A stretch of 13,976 nucleotides of DNA from JBLIRR01 sp049472395. GTDB taxonomy: Bacteria; SZUA-182; DTGQ01; JBLIRR01. The stretch spans positions 1-13,976 of the forward strand of contig JBLIRR010000076.1 in assembly GCA_049472395.1 (NCBI GenBank), given 5' to 3'. Below the pieces are notes generated by a model that was given only the letters and a program-made list of their open reading frames with translations, was not told where the DNA came from and did no database searches. Shown here one piece after another: positions 5,629 through 13,301 of this stretch. A program made the translations under genes and the position numbers. The first letter of the stretch is position 1; each line of letters begins with the position of its first letter.

Positions 5629-6690
5629 ATGATGGAAGATGATTTAATACTTAACTTTGATGATTTAATACTCGTAACAGGGGCGAATGGTTTTATTGGT
5701 TCAAGAGTAGTTGAGGCGCTCCTTGGTTATGGATTCAGGAATGTGCGCTGCTTTGTCAGACCTTCAAGCAATTTGACTTCTCTTAACAAAATTATCAGTT
5801 CCTTTGATAAAACCGGAATTGAATTGTTTAAAGGGAATTTGCTCTCTCGTAATGATTGTAAGAGAGCCACCGAAAATGTTTCAGTAATATTTCATCTGGC
5901 AGCAGGGATTGAAAAATCATTTCCTGGTTGTTTTTTGAATTCAGTGGTCACGACAAGAAATTTACTTGACTCAACTTTACAGGGTAAATGTCTTAAGCGT
6001 TTTTTAAATGTAAGTTCTTTTGCCGTATATTCAAATATGAATATAAAACGTCATGGTTTATTTGATGAAACATGTGAGATAGAAAGCCAGGTTTTACATA
6101 GGCATGACTCCTATTTGTTTGGAAAGCTTAAACAAGATGAATTGCTTTTAGAATACGGGAAGAAACATAATATTCCATACGTAATTGTGCGTCCAGGTAC
6201 TGTGTATGGTCCTGGAAAAGGCAATATACCATCGAGAGTTGGAATTGGCACTTTTGGTGTTTTCATACATTTAGGTGGTTCTAATAGGATACCTCTGACG
6301 TATGTTGATAATTGCGCCGAGGCAATTGTATTAGCGGGTATTAAAAAGGGTGTTGATGGTGAAGTCTTTAATATTGTAGACGATTCGTCCCCCAGGAGCA
6401 AGGATTTCCTCAAGATGTATAAAAAAAATGTGAAAGACTTTAAATCAATATATATCCCTTATAGAATTTTTTATTTTTGTTGCTATTTATGGGAAAAATA
6501 CTCAATATGGTCAGGGGGACAGCTGCCACCAGTATTTAATCGTAGAAAGTGTGCTGCAAACTGGAAAGGAAATCAATACTCCAATAAGAAACTAAAAAAA
6601 TTATTAGGATGGACACCTAAAATCTCTTTTGATGAAGCACTAAAACGCTATTTTGAATCCTCAATGAGAAATGGAGGCTATAAATGTTAA
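5629..6690 (+). CDS. NAD-dependent epimerase/dehydratase (extended SDR)
   Basis: This 353-residue cytosolic protein is an extended short-chain dehydrogenase acting, by family, on nucleotide sugars. It shows the Rossmann motif TGANGFIG (residues 17-24), FHLAAGIE (88-95) in place of the usual D/H-x-A-A, the serine region NVSS (127-130) and the catalytic Y-x-x-x-K as YLFGK (Y162, K166), then VRPGTVYGPG (187-196). The end, LLGWTPKISFDEALKRYFES, is the usual epimerase C-terminus. Start 5629 (MMEDD) has GAGG 8 bp upstream; the ATG at 5632 is an alternative. The first 14 residues contain a duplicated DDLIL. It overlaps the next gene by 7 bp, so the two are cotranslated. The exact sugar and reaction (epimerase, dehydratase or reductase) cannot be told. 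Confidence 0.85.
   Translation: MMEDDLILNFDDLILVTGANGFIGSRVVEALLGYGFRNVRCFVRPSSNLTSLNKIISSFDKTGIELFKGNLLSRNDCKRATENVSVIFHLAAGIEKSFPGCFLNSVVTTRNLLDSTLQGKCLKRFLNVSSFAVYSNMNIKRHGLFDETCEIESQVLHRHDSYLFGKLKQDELLLEYGKKHNIPYVIVRPGTVYGPGKGNIPSRVGIGTFGVFIHLGGSNRIPLTYVDNCAEAIVLAGIKKGVDGEVFNIVDDSSPRSKDFLKMYKKNVKDFKSIYIPYRIFYFCCYLWEKYSIWSGGQLPPVFNRRKCAANWKGNQYSNKKLKKLLGWTPKISFDEALKRYFESSMRNGGYKC
5638..5672 (+). repeat. 21-bp in-frame tandem repeat in the SDR N-terminus
   Basis: GATGATTTAATACT occurs at 5638-5651 and again at 5659-5672, a period of 21 bp or seven codons, giving DDLILNF then DDLILVT. The second copy is the true first beta strand before the Rossmann glycines. The first adds an N-terminal extension, possibly a slippage product. 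Confidence 0.8.
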
Positions 6691-7760
6691 AAATTGGAAT
6701 TATTGGTTGCGGTAAAATAGCAGATCAACACGCTGAACAAATTCAAAGAATTTCGGGCTGTGAAATTATAGGTGTTTGCGATAGAGAAGAATTGATGGCG
6801 AAACAATTGTATGAAAGATTTAATGTGAAGCATTATTTTAGTGATGTGTATAAGTTGCTAGATAAAGCTCATCCTGATGTTATTCATATTACTACTCCTC
6901 CTCAGAGCCATTTTGAGTTAGGCGAGTTATGTTTAGAGAACGGTTGTAATGTATATATTGAAAAACCTTTTACATTAAATACAATAGAGGCTGAAAAGCT
7001 TATTAAACTTGCAATGGAAAAAAAATTGAAATTAACGGTGGGTCATAATCGTCAATTCACTCATGCAACAATACGTATGCGAAAATTAATAAGAAAGGGT
7101 TTTCTTGGTGGTGCTCCTGTTCATATGGAAAGCTATCATTGTTATAATCTTGGTGATCAGGGTTATGCAAAAGCATTTTTAGGCGATAAAAGCCACTGGG
7201 TGAGAGCATTACCAGGCAAATTATTGCATAATATAATTAGCCATGGCATTAGTAAAATTGCAGAGTTTTTAATATGCGATTCTCCTAACGTCATAGCTTA
7301 TGGTGTTAGCAGTCCTTTATTAAAAAGAATTGATGAAACCGATATCATTGACGAATTAAGGGTTATTATTTCTGACAATAATCGCACCACAGCCTATTTT
7401 ACTTTTTCATCACAAATGAGCCCTGCACTGCATCAATTTAGAGTATATGGGCCGAAAAATTCTTTAATCGTTGATGATGATCATCAAACACTTATTAAGA
7501 TTAGCGGAAGTAAATATAAAATCCATTTAAACTATTTCATACCACCTCTTATCTATGCAAAGCAATATTTGGCAAATGCCAAGTATAATATTACCCAATT
7601 TCTAAAAAGAGATTTTCATATGGAAGCAAGTATGAAATTTTTAATCGAGGCATTTTATCGATCAATTGTAAATGACATGCCTTTACCTATATCTTATAGA
7701 GAAATTATTTTAACATCGAAGATAATGGATGCTATTTTTGAGCAGATAAATTCGACATAA
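6684..7760 (+). CDS. Gfo/Idh/MocA-family oxidoreductase
   Basis: This 358-residue NAD(P)-dependent oxidoreductase has the N-terminal dinucleotide fold GIIGCGKIADQHA (residues 5-17), then the family signature TTPPQSHFEL (70-79) and YIEKPFTLN (91-99), with the EKP lysine as the usual catalytic or cofactor residue. GHNRQF (about 120-125) opens the C-terminal alpha/beta substrate domain. GGAGG (6673-6677) lies 6 bp before the ATG, and the start overlaps the SDR stop by 7 bp (ATGTTAA), so the two are translationally coupled. Family members in polysaccharide clusters (WlbA/WbpB-like) oxidise NDP-sugars, often at C3. With the SDR upstream a sugar-tailoring role is likely; the substrate is unknown. 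Confidence 0.85.
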   Translation: MLKIGIIGCGKIADQHAEQIQRISGCEIIGVCDREELMAKQLYERFNVKHYFSDVYKLLDKAHPDVIHITTPPQSHFELGELCLENGCNVYIEKPFTLNTIEAEKLIKLAMEKKLKLTVGHNRQFTHATIRMRKLIRKGFLGGAPVHMESYHCYNLGDQGYAKAFLGDKSHWVRALPGKLLHNIISHGISKIAEFLICDSPNVIAYGVSSPLLKRIDETDIIDELRVIISDNNRTTAYFTFSSQMSPALHQFRVYGPKNSLIVDDDHQTLIKISGSKYKIHLNYFIPPLIYAKQYLANAKYNITQFLKRDFHMEASMKFLIEAFYRSIVNDMPLPISYREIILTSKIMDAIFEQINST

Positions 7761-7838
7761 TATTGAGTGTAAAGTAGAAACTGAAATTATGTCGGAAGCA
7801 CGGTGAATAAAAAAAGTGCAGAAGTTAAGAGATAAAAC

Positions 7839-7859
7839 AATTTATGAGTAAATTTTTTT
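7839..7859 (+). terminator. weak terminator-like hairpin
   Basis: AATTTA (7839-7844), TGAG, TAAATT (7849-7854), followed by five T. The stem is all A-T, so termination would be weak. The 125-bp gap between the oxidoreductase and the next gene holds nothing else clear. Confidence 0.25.
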
Positions 7860-7885
7860 ACAAATAAGAACTGGATTTGAAAAAC

Positions 7886-9013
7886 ATGAATCTAAAAATT
7901 GCCTACGATTGCAAATATTTTTTGTGTGACAAGCCATGCAAATGGCATAAGCAAAATGGTGTTTTATGTGAATGTGAACATTATGTGCCATTAAAAGAAA
8001 GCTTATTGGTGATAAAGCTTGATGCCATGGGTGATGTCCTTAGGACGACTTGTCTGTTACCAGTCATTATAAAGAAGTGGCCTGATATAAGAATTACCTG
8101 GATAACACGTAAAGAGTCTGTCCCTTTGCTTGAGAATAATCCTTTCATAACAGATATTATTCCATATGGTACTGAGGCGCTTACACAACTTTCAACACGA
8201 TATTTCGATTATATAATAAATCTTGATGCCGGTAAAACCTCTGCCGCCTTAGCTTCTTTAGCTAGTGCGCGAGAGAAAATTGGATATGTTATGGAAAAAA
8301 AGGGATACGTTATCGCTACAAACGCTGCAGCGGAGGTATGGTTGCGAATGGGAGTTTTTGATAATTTAAAGAAGCAAAATAAAAGAAGTTATCAAGAAAT
8401 CATGTGTTCTATAATTAATCTTCCGAAAGAAGGTATTAAATACGTTCTGGAATTAGGTAATAGTGAAAAGGACCAAGGTCTACGTCATCTTTTAGAATTG
8501 GGTGTTGACCTGAATAAAAAGATTGTTGGAATACATACTGGCGCAGGAGGTAGATGGCAGCTAAAGCAATGGGGTGAAGAAAAATTTATTGAGTTAATAC
8601 CTATTCTTGTTCAAGAAACAGCACCTAATACTCAGATTGTACTTTTTGGAGGTCCTGCGGAAAAGGAACAGAATAAAAGAATTATGAGCAATGTAGAAGT
8701 GAAGATTTTCAATGCAGGCTGCGATAATGAAGTCCGTCATTTTGCTTCACTTATCAGTTATTGTGATGTCGTATTATCCAGTGACTCTCTTGCAATGCAT
8801 ATTGCGCTTTCTATGGGTTGTCGTTCTGTAGTCCTGTTCGGTCCAACGAGCAATACAGAAATCGAACTTTTTGGAATGGGCGAAAAAATAATTCCCAATC
8901 TGGACTGTTTGTGTTGTTACAAATTGCAATGTAGTCGTAAACCAAATTGCATGGACTCCATATCGGTAGAAAAGGTAAAAAATGCTATACTTAGACAGCT
9001 GTCTTCCGCATAA
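7886..9013 (+). CDS. glycosyltransferase family 9 (heptosyltransferase-like)
   Basis: This 375-residue GT-B enzyme resembles ADP-heptose:LPS heptosyltransferases (WaaC/WaaF/RfaF). It has the N-terminal KLDAMGDVLRTTCLLP (the G-D-x-x-x-T acceptor-side motif), GIHTGAGGRWQLKQW at the start of the nucleotide-sugar domain, and SDSLAMHIALSMG followed by VLFGPTSNTE, the donor-binding block. Unusual are the Cys clusters at both ends: C9, C14, C18, C28 and C30, and C341, C343, C344, C349 and C355. Similar Cys-rich ends occur in a GT9 subgroup; a metal site is inference. The ATG at 7886 is preferred; TTG at 7877 is in frame, and neither has a strong SD. It acts at the inner membrane face, and the donor is probably ADP-heptose given gmhA and hldE downstream. 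Confidence 0.85.
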   Translation: MNLKIAYDCKYFLCDKPCKWHKQNGVLCECEHYVPLKESLLVIKLDAMGDVLRTTCLLPVIIKKWPDIRITWITRKESVPLLENNPFITDIIPYGTEALTQLSTRYFDYIINLDAGKTSAALASLASAREKIGYVMEKKGYVIATNAAAEVWLRMGVFDNLKKQNKRSYQEIMCSIINLPKEGIKYVLELGNSEKDQGLRHLLELGVDLNKKIVGIHTGAGGRWQLKQWGEEKFIELIPILVQETAPNTQIVLFGGPAEKEQNKRIMSNVEVKIFNAGCDNEVRHFASLISYCDVVLSSDSLAMHIALSMGCRSVVLFGPTSNTEIELFGMGEKIIPNLDCLCCYKLQCSRKPNCMDSISVEKVKNAILRQLSSA

Positions 9014-9040
9014 AGGCTTAATAAGATAAATAGAGAATTT

Positions 9041-9889
9041 ATGAAAAGTAAAAAGAATATCTCTTTGTCTAAAGCCAGAATTGTTGAATTGGAAGAAATT
9101 GCCCGTCAGATACGAATCGAAGTACTAAAGATTTTAACGCGCGCAGGCTCTGGACATACAGGCGGGTCTCTCTCTATCATTGAGATTTTAGTATTTCTCT
9201 ATTTTGCGAAACTTCGTCACAATCCTCAAAATCCAACATGGCCAGCTCGTGATCGATTTGTGTTGTCTAAGGGACATGGTGCGCCAGCTTTATATGCTAT
9301 ATTAGCCCGTATTGGATATTTCGACGGCGAAGAATTACAAAAACTTCGGACGCTTAATGGAATTCTCCAGGGGCACCCTTCAAATATTACTACTCCCGGC
9401 ATCGAGATTTCCACAGGTTCATTGGGGCAGGGATTGTCTGTAGCCTGCGGAATGGCGTTAGCTTCAAGGCTGGATAATGCTAAATGGCGTGTATATGTTC
9501 TCATGGGAGATGGGGAGATTCAAGAGGGTCAAATTTGGGAAGCGTGCATGGCTGCAGCTCATTATAAACTTGACAACCTTTGTTGTCTTATTGATGCCAA
9601 TAAGCTACAAATCGATGGACCAGTATCTGATATAATGAATGTCGAACCTTTAAAGAAAAAAGGGGAGTCTTTTGGTTGGCGCGTTTTTGAGGCTGATGGC
9701 CATGATTTTCAAAGTTTATCATTTGCCTTTGACCAATGCGCAAGAGTCAAGGGTGCACCGTCTATGATAATCGCACACACCATCAAAGGAAAAGGAGTTT
9801 CTTTTATGCAGGGAAAGGTGGCATACCATGGCGTTGCGCCTACGGCCGATGAATTGAAAAGGGCTTTGTTGGAGTTACGTTATGACTAA
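9041..9889 (+). CDS. tktA: transketolase, N-terminal subunit (TPP-binding half)
   Basis: This 282-residue protein is the first half of a split transketolase. It shows the conserved GSGHTGGSLS (His39), DRFVLSKGHGAPALYA (71-86), LQGHPS, STGSLGQGLS (124-133), and the thiamine diphosphate/Mg site GDGEIQEGQIWEA (156-168) with Asn187 about 30 residues on, then HTIKGKGVSFM. Length and motif order match archaeal and bacterial TktN (around 270-290 residues). SD is weak (AGAG, 27 bp after the GT9 gene). Its stop overlaps the start of the C-half by 8 bp, so the halves should be made in equal amounts. Transketolase moves a C2 ketol unit using TPP. Its position before gmhA suggests supply of sedoheptulose 7-phosphate. 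Confidence 0.93.
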   Translation: MKSKKNISLSKARIVELEEIARQIRIEVLKILTRAGSGHTGGSLSIIEILVFLYFAKLRHNPQNPTWPARDRFVLSKGHGAPALYAILARIGYFDGEELQKLRTLNGILQGHPSNITTPGIEISTGSLGQGLSVACGMALASRLDNAKWRVYVLMGDGEIQEGQIWEACMAAAHYKLDNLCCLIDANKLQIDGPVSDIMNVEPLKKKGESFGWRVFEADGHDFQSLSFAFDQCARVKGAPSMIIAHTIKGKGVSFMQGKVAYHGVAPTADELKRALLELRYD

Positions 9890-10901
9890 AACTATAAGTA
9901 TTAGAGATGTTTACGGGGAAGTGTTGGTTAAATTGGGAAAACAAAATTCCAATATTGTGCTACTGGATGCGGATCTTTCATGTTCGACTCGAACTGCTAA
10001 ATTCGCCAAAGCATTTCCTGAACGATTTTTTAATATGGGCATTGCAGAGCAAAATATGCTCTCAACAGCAGCAGGTTTAGCTTCATGCGGGAAGATTCCT
10101 TTTGTGAGCACATTCGCTGTTTTTGCAACTGGACAAGCCTGGAGTCAGATCCGGCAATCTATTTGTTATTCCTGTCAAAATGTTAAAATTGTTGCAACGC
10201 ATGCAGGCATTACTGTGGGAGAAGACGGTGCTACCCATCAGGCGAATGAGGATATTTCATTAATGCGTAGTTTACCTAATATGAATATTATTGTGCCTGC
10301 AGACGCTATAGAAACGGAAAAAGCACTGGAATCAATTGCAGAAGATAAATGTTATACTTATGTCCGGCTGAGTAGACATAAATTCCCTCTAATCTATGAT
10401 TCTCATTATATCTTTGAAAAAGGCAAAGCTGTTGTGCTTGAAGATGGTGTTGATGCAACAGTTATAGCCATTGGGATTATGGTTTCTAAAGCACTTCAGG
10501 CGCGGCGAATTTTAAAAAGAGAAGGGCTATCTGTTCGTGTGCTCAACATGCCCACTGTGAAACCCATTGATCAAAATACTATTATTGCTGCAGCCCAAGA
10601 GACGGGAGCCATTGTGACCGCTGAAGAACACTCAATTATCGGGGGATTAGGAAGTGCTACAGCTGAAGTTTTGTCTGAGCATTATCCTGTTCCACTGAAA
10701 AGAATCGGTATTAATGATTGTTTTGGAATTTCCGGTAAGGCAGAAGAGCTTTTGGACTATTATGGATTGACTGCTAATGCCATTGTGGGAGCGGTCAGAA
10801 AAGTAATAACCAATAAAAATAGAACAATTAAATATAATACTACGCTATCAGGAATTGGTGTTGAAAAAGTATTTATGCAATGTGAAAGAGCAGCGTCTTA
10901 G
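9882..10901 (+). CDS. tktB: transketolase, C-terminal subunit (pyrimidine-binding half)
   Basis: This 339-residue partner of the N-half has an N-terminal Pyr domain with FNMGIAEQNMLSTAAGLA; Glu56 is the residue that activates the TPP aminopyrimidine. It is followed by FVSTFAVFATGQAWSQIRQS, HAGITVGEDGATHQ (His119) and MNIIVPADA, then the C-terminal transketolase domain (VTAEEHSIIGGLGSA). Start 9882 has GGAG 7 bp upstream inside the preceding gene. The usual length is about 310; here about 30 extra residues follow VGAVRKVI, with no recognised motif. The intact TPP residues across both halves argue for an active enzyme, though substrate choice cannot be read; a DXS or 2-oxoacid dehydrogenase is less likely by motif order. 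Confidence 0.93.
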   Translation: MTKTISIRDVYGEVLVKLGKQNSNIVLLDADLSCSTRTAKFAKAFPERFFNMGIAEQNMLSTAAGLASCGKIPFVSTFAVFATGQAWSQIRQSICYSCQNVKIVATHAGITVGEDGATHQANEDISLMRSLPNMNIIVPADAIETEKALESIAEDKCYTYVRLSRHKFPLIYDSHYIFEKGKAVVLEDGVDATVIAIGIMVSKALQARRILKREGLSVRVLNMPTVKPIDQNTIIAAAQETGAIVTAEEHSIIGGLGSATAEVLSEHYPVPLKRIGINDCFGISGKAEELLDYYGLTANAIVGAVRKVITNKNRTIKYNTTLSGIGVEKVFMQCERAAS

Positions 10902-11005
10902 AGAGTATCTCAAGGTTTACTCCGTTTATTTCTAATTTAAGTACCCATATTTACAGAATCTACGTGATTTCTCATTTGAACCTTTGTGTGTTAGTTATTA
11001 TGGAT

Positions 11006-11020
11006 TGTTACCCTGTAACA
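11006..11020 (+). repeat. short palindrome in the gmhA leader
   Basis: TGTTAC-CCT-GTAACA is a perfect 6-bp inverted repeat in the 166-bp gap before gmhA. It could be an operator for a dimeric regulator or a small hairpin. No clear promoter was found: TTGACG at 11027-11032 has no -10 box at proper spacing. Confidence 0.3.
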
Positions 11021-11067
11021 TCTCTTTTGACGTTGACGGGAACAATTAAAAATAAGGAGAATAGTCC

Positions 11068-11646
11068 ATGCATATAGAAAAAGGATTTTCTGATTTTCTT
11101 AATGAACATAAAGCGCTTTTTTGCAAACTAGATGAAATCGCTCCTAATATTATAGAAGCAGCAGAATTAATTGTTAATACATTGAAAAATAAGAAAAAAA
11201 TTTTAATATGCGGGAATGGTGGAAGTGCATCGGATGCGCAACACTTTGCTGCTGAGATAGTTGGCAGATTTGAAAAAGAAAGAAAAGCGTTACCTGCGGT
11301 TGCTCTGACAACTGACTCATCAATTCTTACTGCTCTTGGTAATGATTACGGCTATGATACTATTTTTTCAAGGCAGTTGGAAGCATTAAGTGTACCAGGA
11401 GATATATTGGTTGGAATATCTACATCCGGAAATTCGGGTAATGTAATTTCTGCTATTGAAAAGGCTAAGATTAATGAAGTTAAATCTATTGGATTATTGG
11501 GACGTGCTGGAGGGAAATTGGCTTCTAAAGTCGATAAAGCCGTTATTGTCCCTCATTTTGTCACAGCACGCATTCAAGAAGCTCATATTTTTATTATTCA
11601 TTTTTGGGCTGCTTATATTGAACAGAAGTTATTTGTTTCTAATTGA
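11068..11646 (+). CDS. gmhA: sedoheptulose 7-phosphate isomerase
   Basis: GmhA (192 residues, the normal length) converts sedoheptulose 7-phosphate to D-glycero-D-manno-heptose 7-phosphate, the first committed step of ADP-heptose synthesis in the cytosol. It is a SIS-domain protein with CGNGGSASDAQHFAAEIVGRF-type signature starting at residue 49 (written here split as CGNGGSASD and AQHFAAEIVGRF), and STSGNSGNV (118-126) for phosphate binding. H59, E63, Q170 and H178 align with the E. coli metal ligands H61, E65, Q172 and H180, with a constant offset of two. AAGGAG 8 bp before the ATG supports the start. hldE begins 20 bp after its stop. Confidence 0.95.
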   Translation: MHIEKGFSDFLNEHKALFCKLDEIAPNIIEAAELIVNTLKNKKKILICGNGGSASDAQHFAAEIVGRFEKERKALPAVALTTDSSILTALGNDYGYDTIFSRQLEALSVPGDILVGISTSGNSGNVISAIEKAKINEVKSIGLLGRAGGKLASKVDKAVIVPHFVTARIQEAHIFIIHFWAAYIEQKLFVSN

Positions 11647-11666
11647 AAAAATTAGGGGTGTTTCAA

Positions 11667-13166
11667 ATGGTAATCGATTTAAATAAGAAGGAATTTGAAG
11701 AAGTACGTATATTAGTTGTTGGAGATATAATGCTAGATCGGTATATATGGGGAAATGTGAATAGAATTTCCCCGGAGGCGCCAGTTCCTGTGTTTCATCT
11801 AAAAAAAGAATCTGAAATGTGTGGTGGCGCAGGAAATGTTATATCGAATTTAATCGGTCTTGGATGTCTCGTGACTGTGATAGGAGTATGTGGAGATGAT
11901 GAGACAGGCAGACATCTATCTTATCTTTTAAACAATGACAAAATCAAAAACCTTATTATGAAAGATTCAAAACGACCAACAGTAACTAAAAGTCGTATAG
12001 TGGCAAATGGGCAACAATTACTTCGTATTGATGAAGAAGATATTCTACCATTAAATTCTAATTTACAAAAAAGGCTTTTGGATTTGGTTAAAGATGAATT
12101 GATCCAGTGTAATGCTATTATATTATCAGATTATGGTAAAGGTGTCCTGCAAACTCCCGGATTATCACAATCGATAATTAGCTTGGGTAGATGTCATAAT
12201 ATTCCTGTTATGGTTGACCCTAAAGGAAATGATTGGATACGATATAGGGGAGCCACGTGTGTTACTCCAAATACTTTAGAGTTAGAAACAGTTTGGGGTG
12301 ATTCTATCTCTGATGAGAACAAACTTATCGTAGCAATGCGTAAAATTTTAAGAGATAATAATTTATCATGGCTTCTGGTCACAAGAGGACCGCTTGGCAT
12401 GTGTCTTATGAATAAAGATAATGAACCTATTTTTATACCTACTGTAGCAAAAGAAGTTTATGATGTGTCAGGAGCTGGGGATACTGTAATTGCTACTTTA
12501 TCGCTTGGTGTAGCAGCAGGGTATAGTTTCCCAGAGGCAGCATATTTGGCTAATATGGCAGCAGGAATAGTAGTAGGAAGGATTGGTACTCATCCAATAA
12601 ATATATTGGAGCTTGAAGCCTCAATAGCAATTAATGAAGCCAATGAATCTGGAAATTTGATAAATAAGGTTACCTCCTTATCAGCTGCTGAAATTCAATT
12701 GCACGCATGGAGGGCAGCTGAAGATAAGATAGTTTTTACAAATGGCTGCTTTGATTTGCTCCATCCCGGACATATTCATTTATTGAAACAAGCGAAAGAC
12801 TTAGGGGATCGTTTAATTGTTGGTTTAAACTCCGATGATTCAATTAAACGGCTTAAAGGATCAAAAAGACCAATTTTGAATGAAAATGATCGTGCTTCAA
12901 TTTTAAGTTCCTTAAGTTTTGTAGATCTAATAATAATTTTTGAAGATGACACTCCTTTAAAACTAATCAAAGCCTTAAAACCAGATATTTTGGTTAAAGG
13001 TACAGATTATAGTCTCAATGAGGTTGTAGGACGGGAGATCGTTGAATCTTATGGAGGTGAAGTAAGTTTGATTAACCTCTTACAAGGATATAGCACAACG
13101 GATATTACAAAAAAAGTTTTGTGCGCCCACAGTACGGCTTTTAATTGTGTCGAAAGCACTCTTTAA
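11667..13166 (+). CDS. hldE: bifunctional heptose 7-phosphate kinase / heptose 1-phosphate adenylyltransferase
   Basis: HldE (499 residues; E. coli 477) catalyses two steps. The N-terminal ribokinase/PfkB domain makes D-glycero-beta-D-manno-heptose 1,7-bisphosphate: VVGDIMLDRYIWG near the start, RISPEAPVPVF, GGAGNV, and the catalytic DVSGAGDT (266-273). The C-terminal nucleotidyltransferase domain adds AMP to the 1-phosphate: FTNGCFDLLHPGHIHLL with HPGH at 366-369, GLNSDDS and VKGTDY. The intermediate 7-phosphatase GmhB is not in the window. Start ATG 11667 has AGGGGTG 6 bp upstream and is preferred over the in-frame TTG at 11643. The last residues after TTDITKKVL are a short non-conserved tail. 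Likely cotranscribed with gmhA. Confidence 0.96.
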   Translation: MVIDLNKKEFEEVRILVVGDIMLDRYIWGNVNRISPEAPVPVFHLKKESEMCGGAGNVISNLIGLGCLVTVIGVCGDDETGRHLSYLLNNDKIKNLIMKDSKRPTVTKSRIVANGQQLLRIDEEDILPLNSNLQKRLLDLVKDELIQCNAIILSDYGKGVLQTPGLSQSIISLGRCHNIPVMVDPKGNDWIRYRGATCVTPNTLELETVWGDSISDENKLIVAMRKILRDNNLSWLLVTRGPLGMCLMNKDNEPIFIPTVAKEVYDVSGAGDTVIATLSLGVAAGYSFPEAAYLANMAAGIVVGRIGTHPINILELEASIAINEANESGNLINKVTSLSAAEIQLHAWRAAEDKIVFTNGCFDLLHPGHIHLLKQAKDLGDRLIVGLNSDDSIKRLKGSKRPILNENDRASILSSLSFVDLIIIFEDDTPLKLIKALKPDILVKGTDYSLNEVVGREIVESYGGEVSLINLLQGYSTTDITKKVLCAHSTAFNCVESTL

Positions 13167-13185
13167 TTTTCTGGGTGCAGAAAAT
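13166..13185 (+). terminator. hairpin at the hldE stop, possible terminator
   Basis: ATTTTCTG (13166-13173), GGTG loop, CAGAAAAT (13178-13185): a perfect 8-bp stem starting at the last base of the hldE stop codon. A T5 run follows only 7 bp later (after GAAGGC), so termination may be inefficient. It separates the heptose genes from the exosortase gene. Confidence 0.4.
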
Positions 13186-13301
13186 GAAGGCTTTTTCTAT
13201 TTTAAAAGAAAAGGTATTCGACTAACAAAATTTTATATATTTCATAGTTACGTACAAGGGCATTCATCCCCTAAAGAGCTAGAGTGAATGAGTTAATATC
13301 A

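Noticed and set aside
9226..9504. Minus-strand open frame inside the transketolase gene
   Set aside because: Antisense shadow of a strongly conserved coding region; the same applies to the minus-strand frames at 2566-2811, 6111-6413, 9911-10111, 12194-12400 and 12776-12970.
11456..11686. Plus-strand 76-codon frame overlapping gmhA and the hldE start
   Set aside because: Out of frame with both confident genes and without recognisable domain features.
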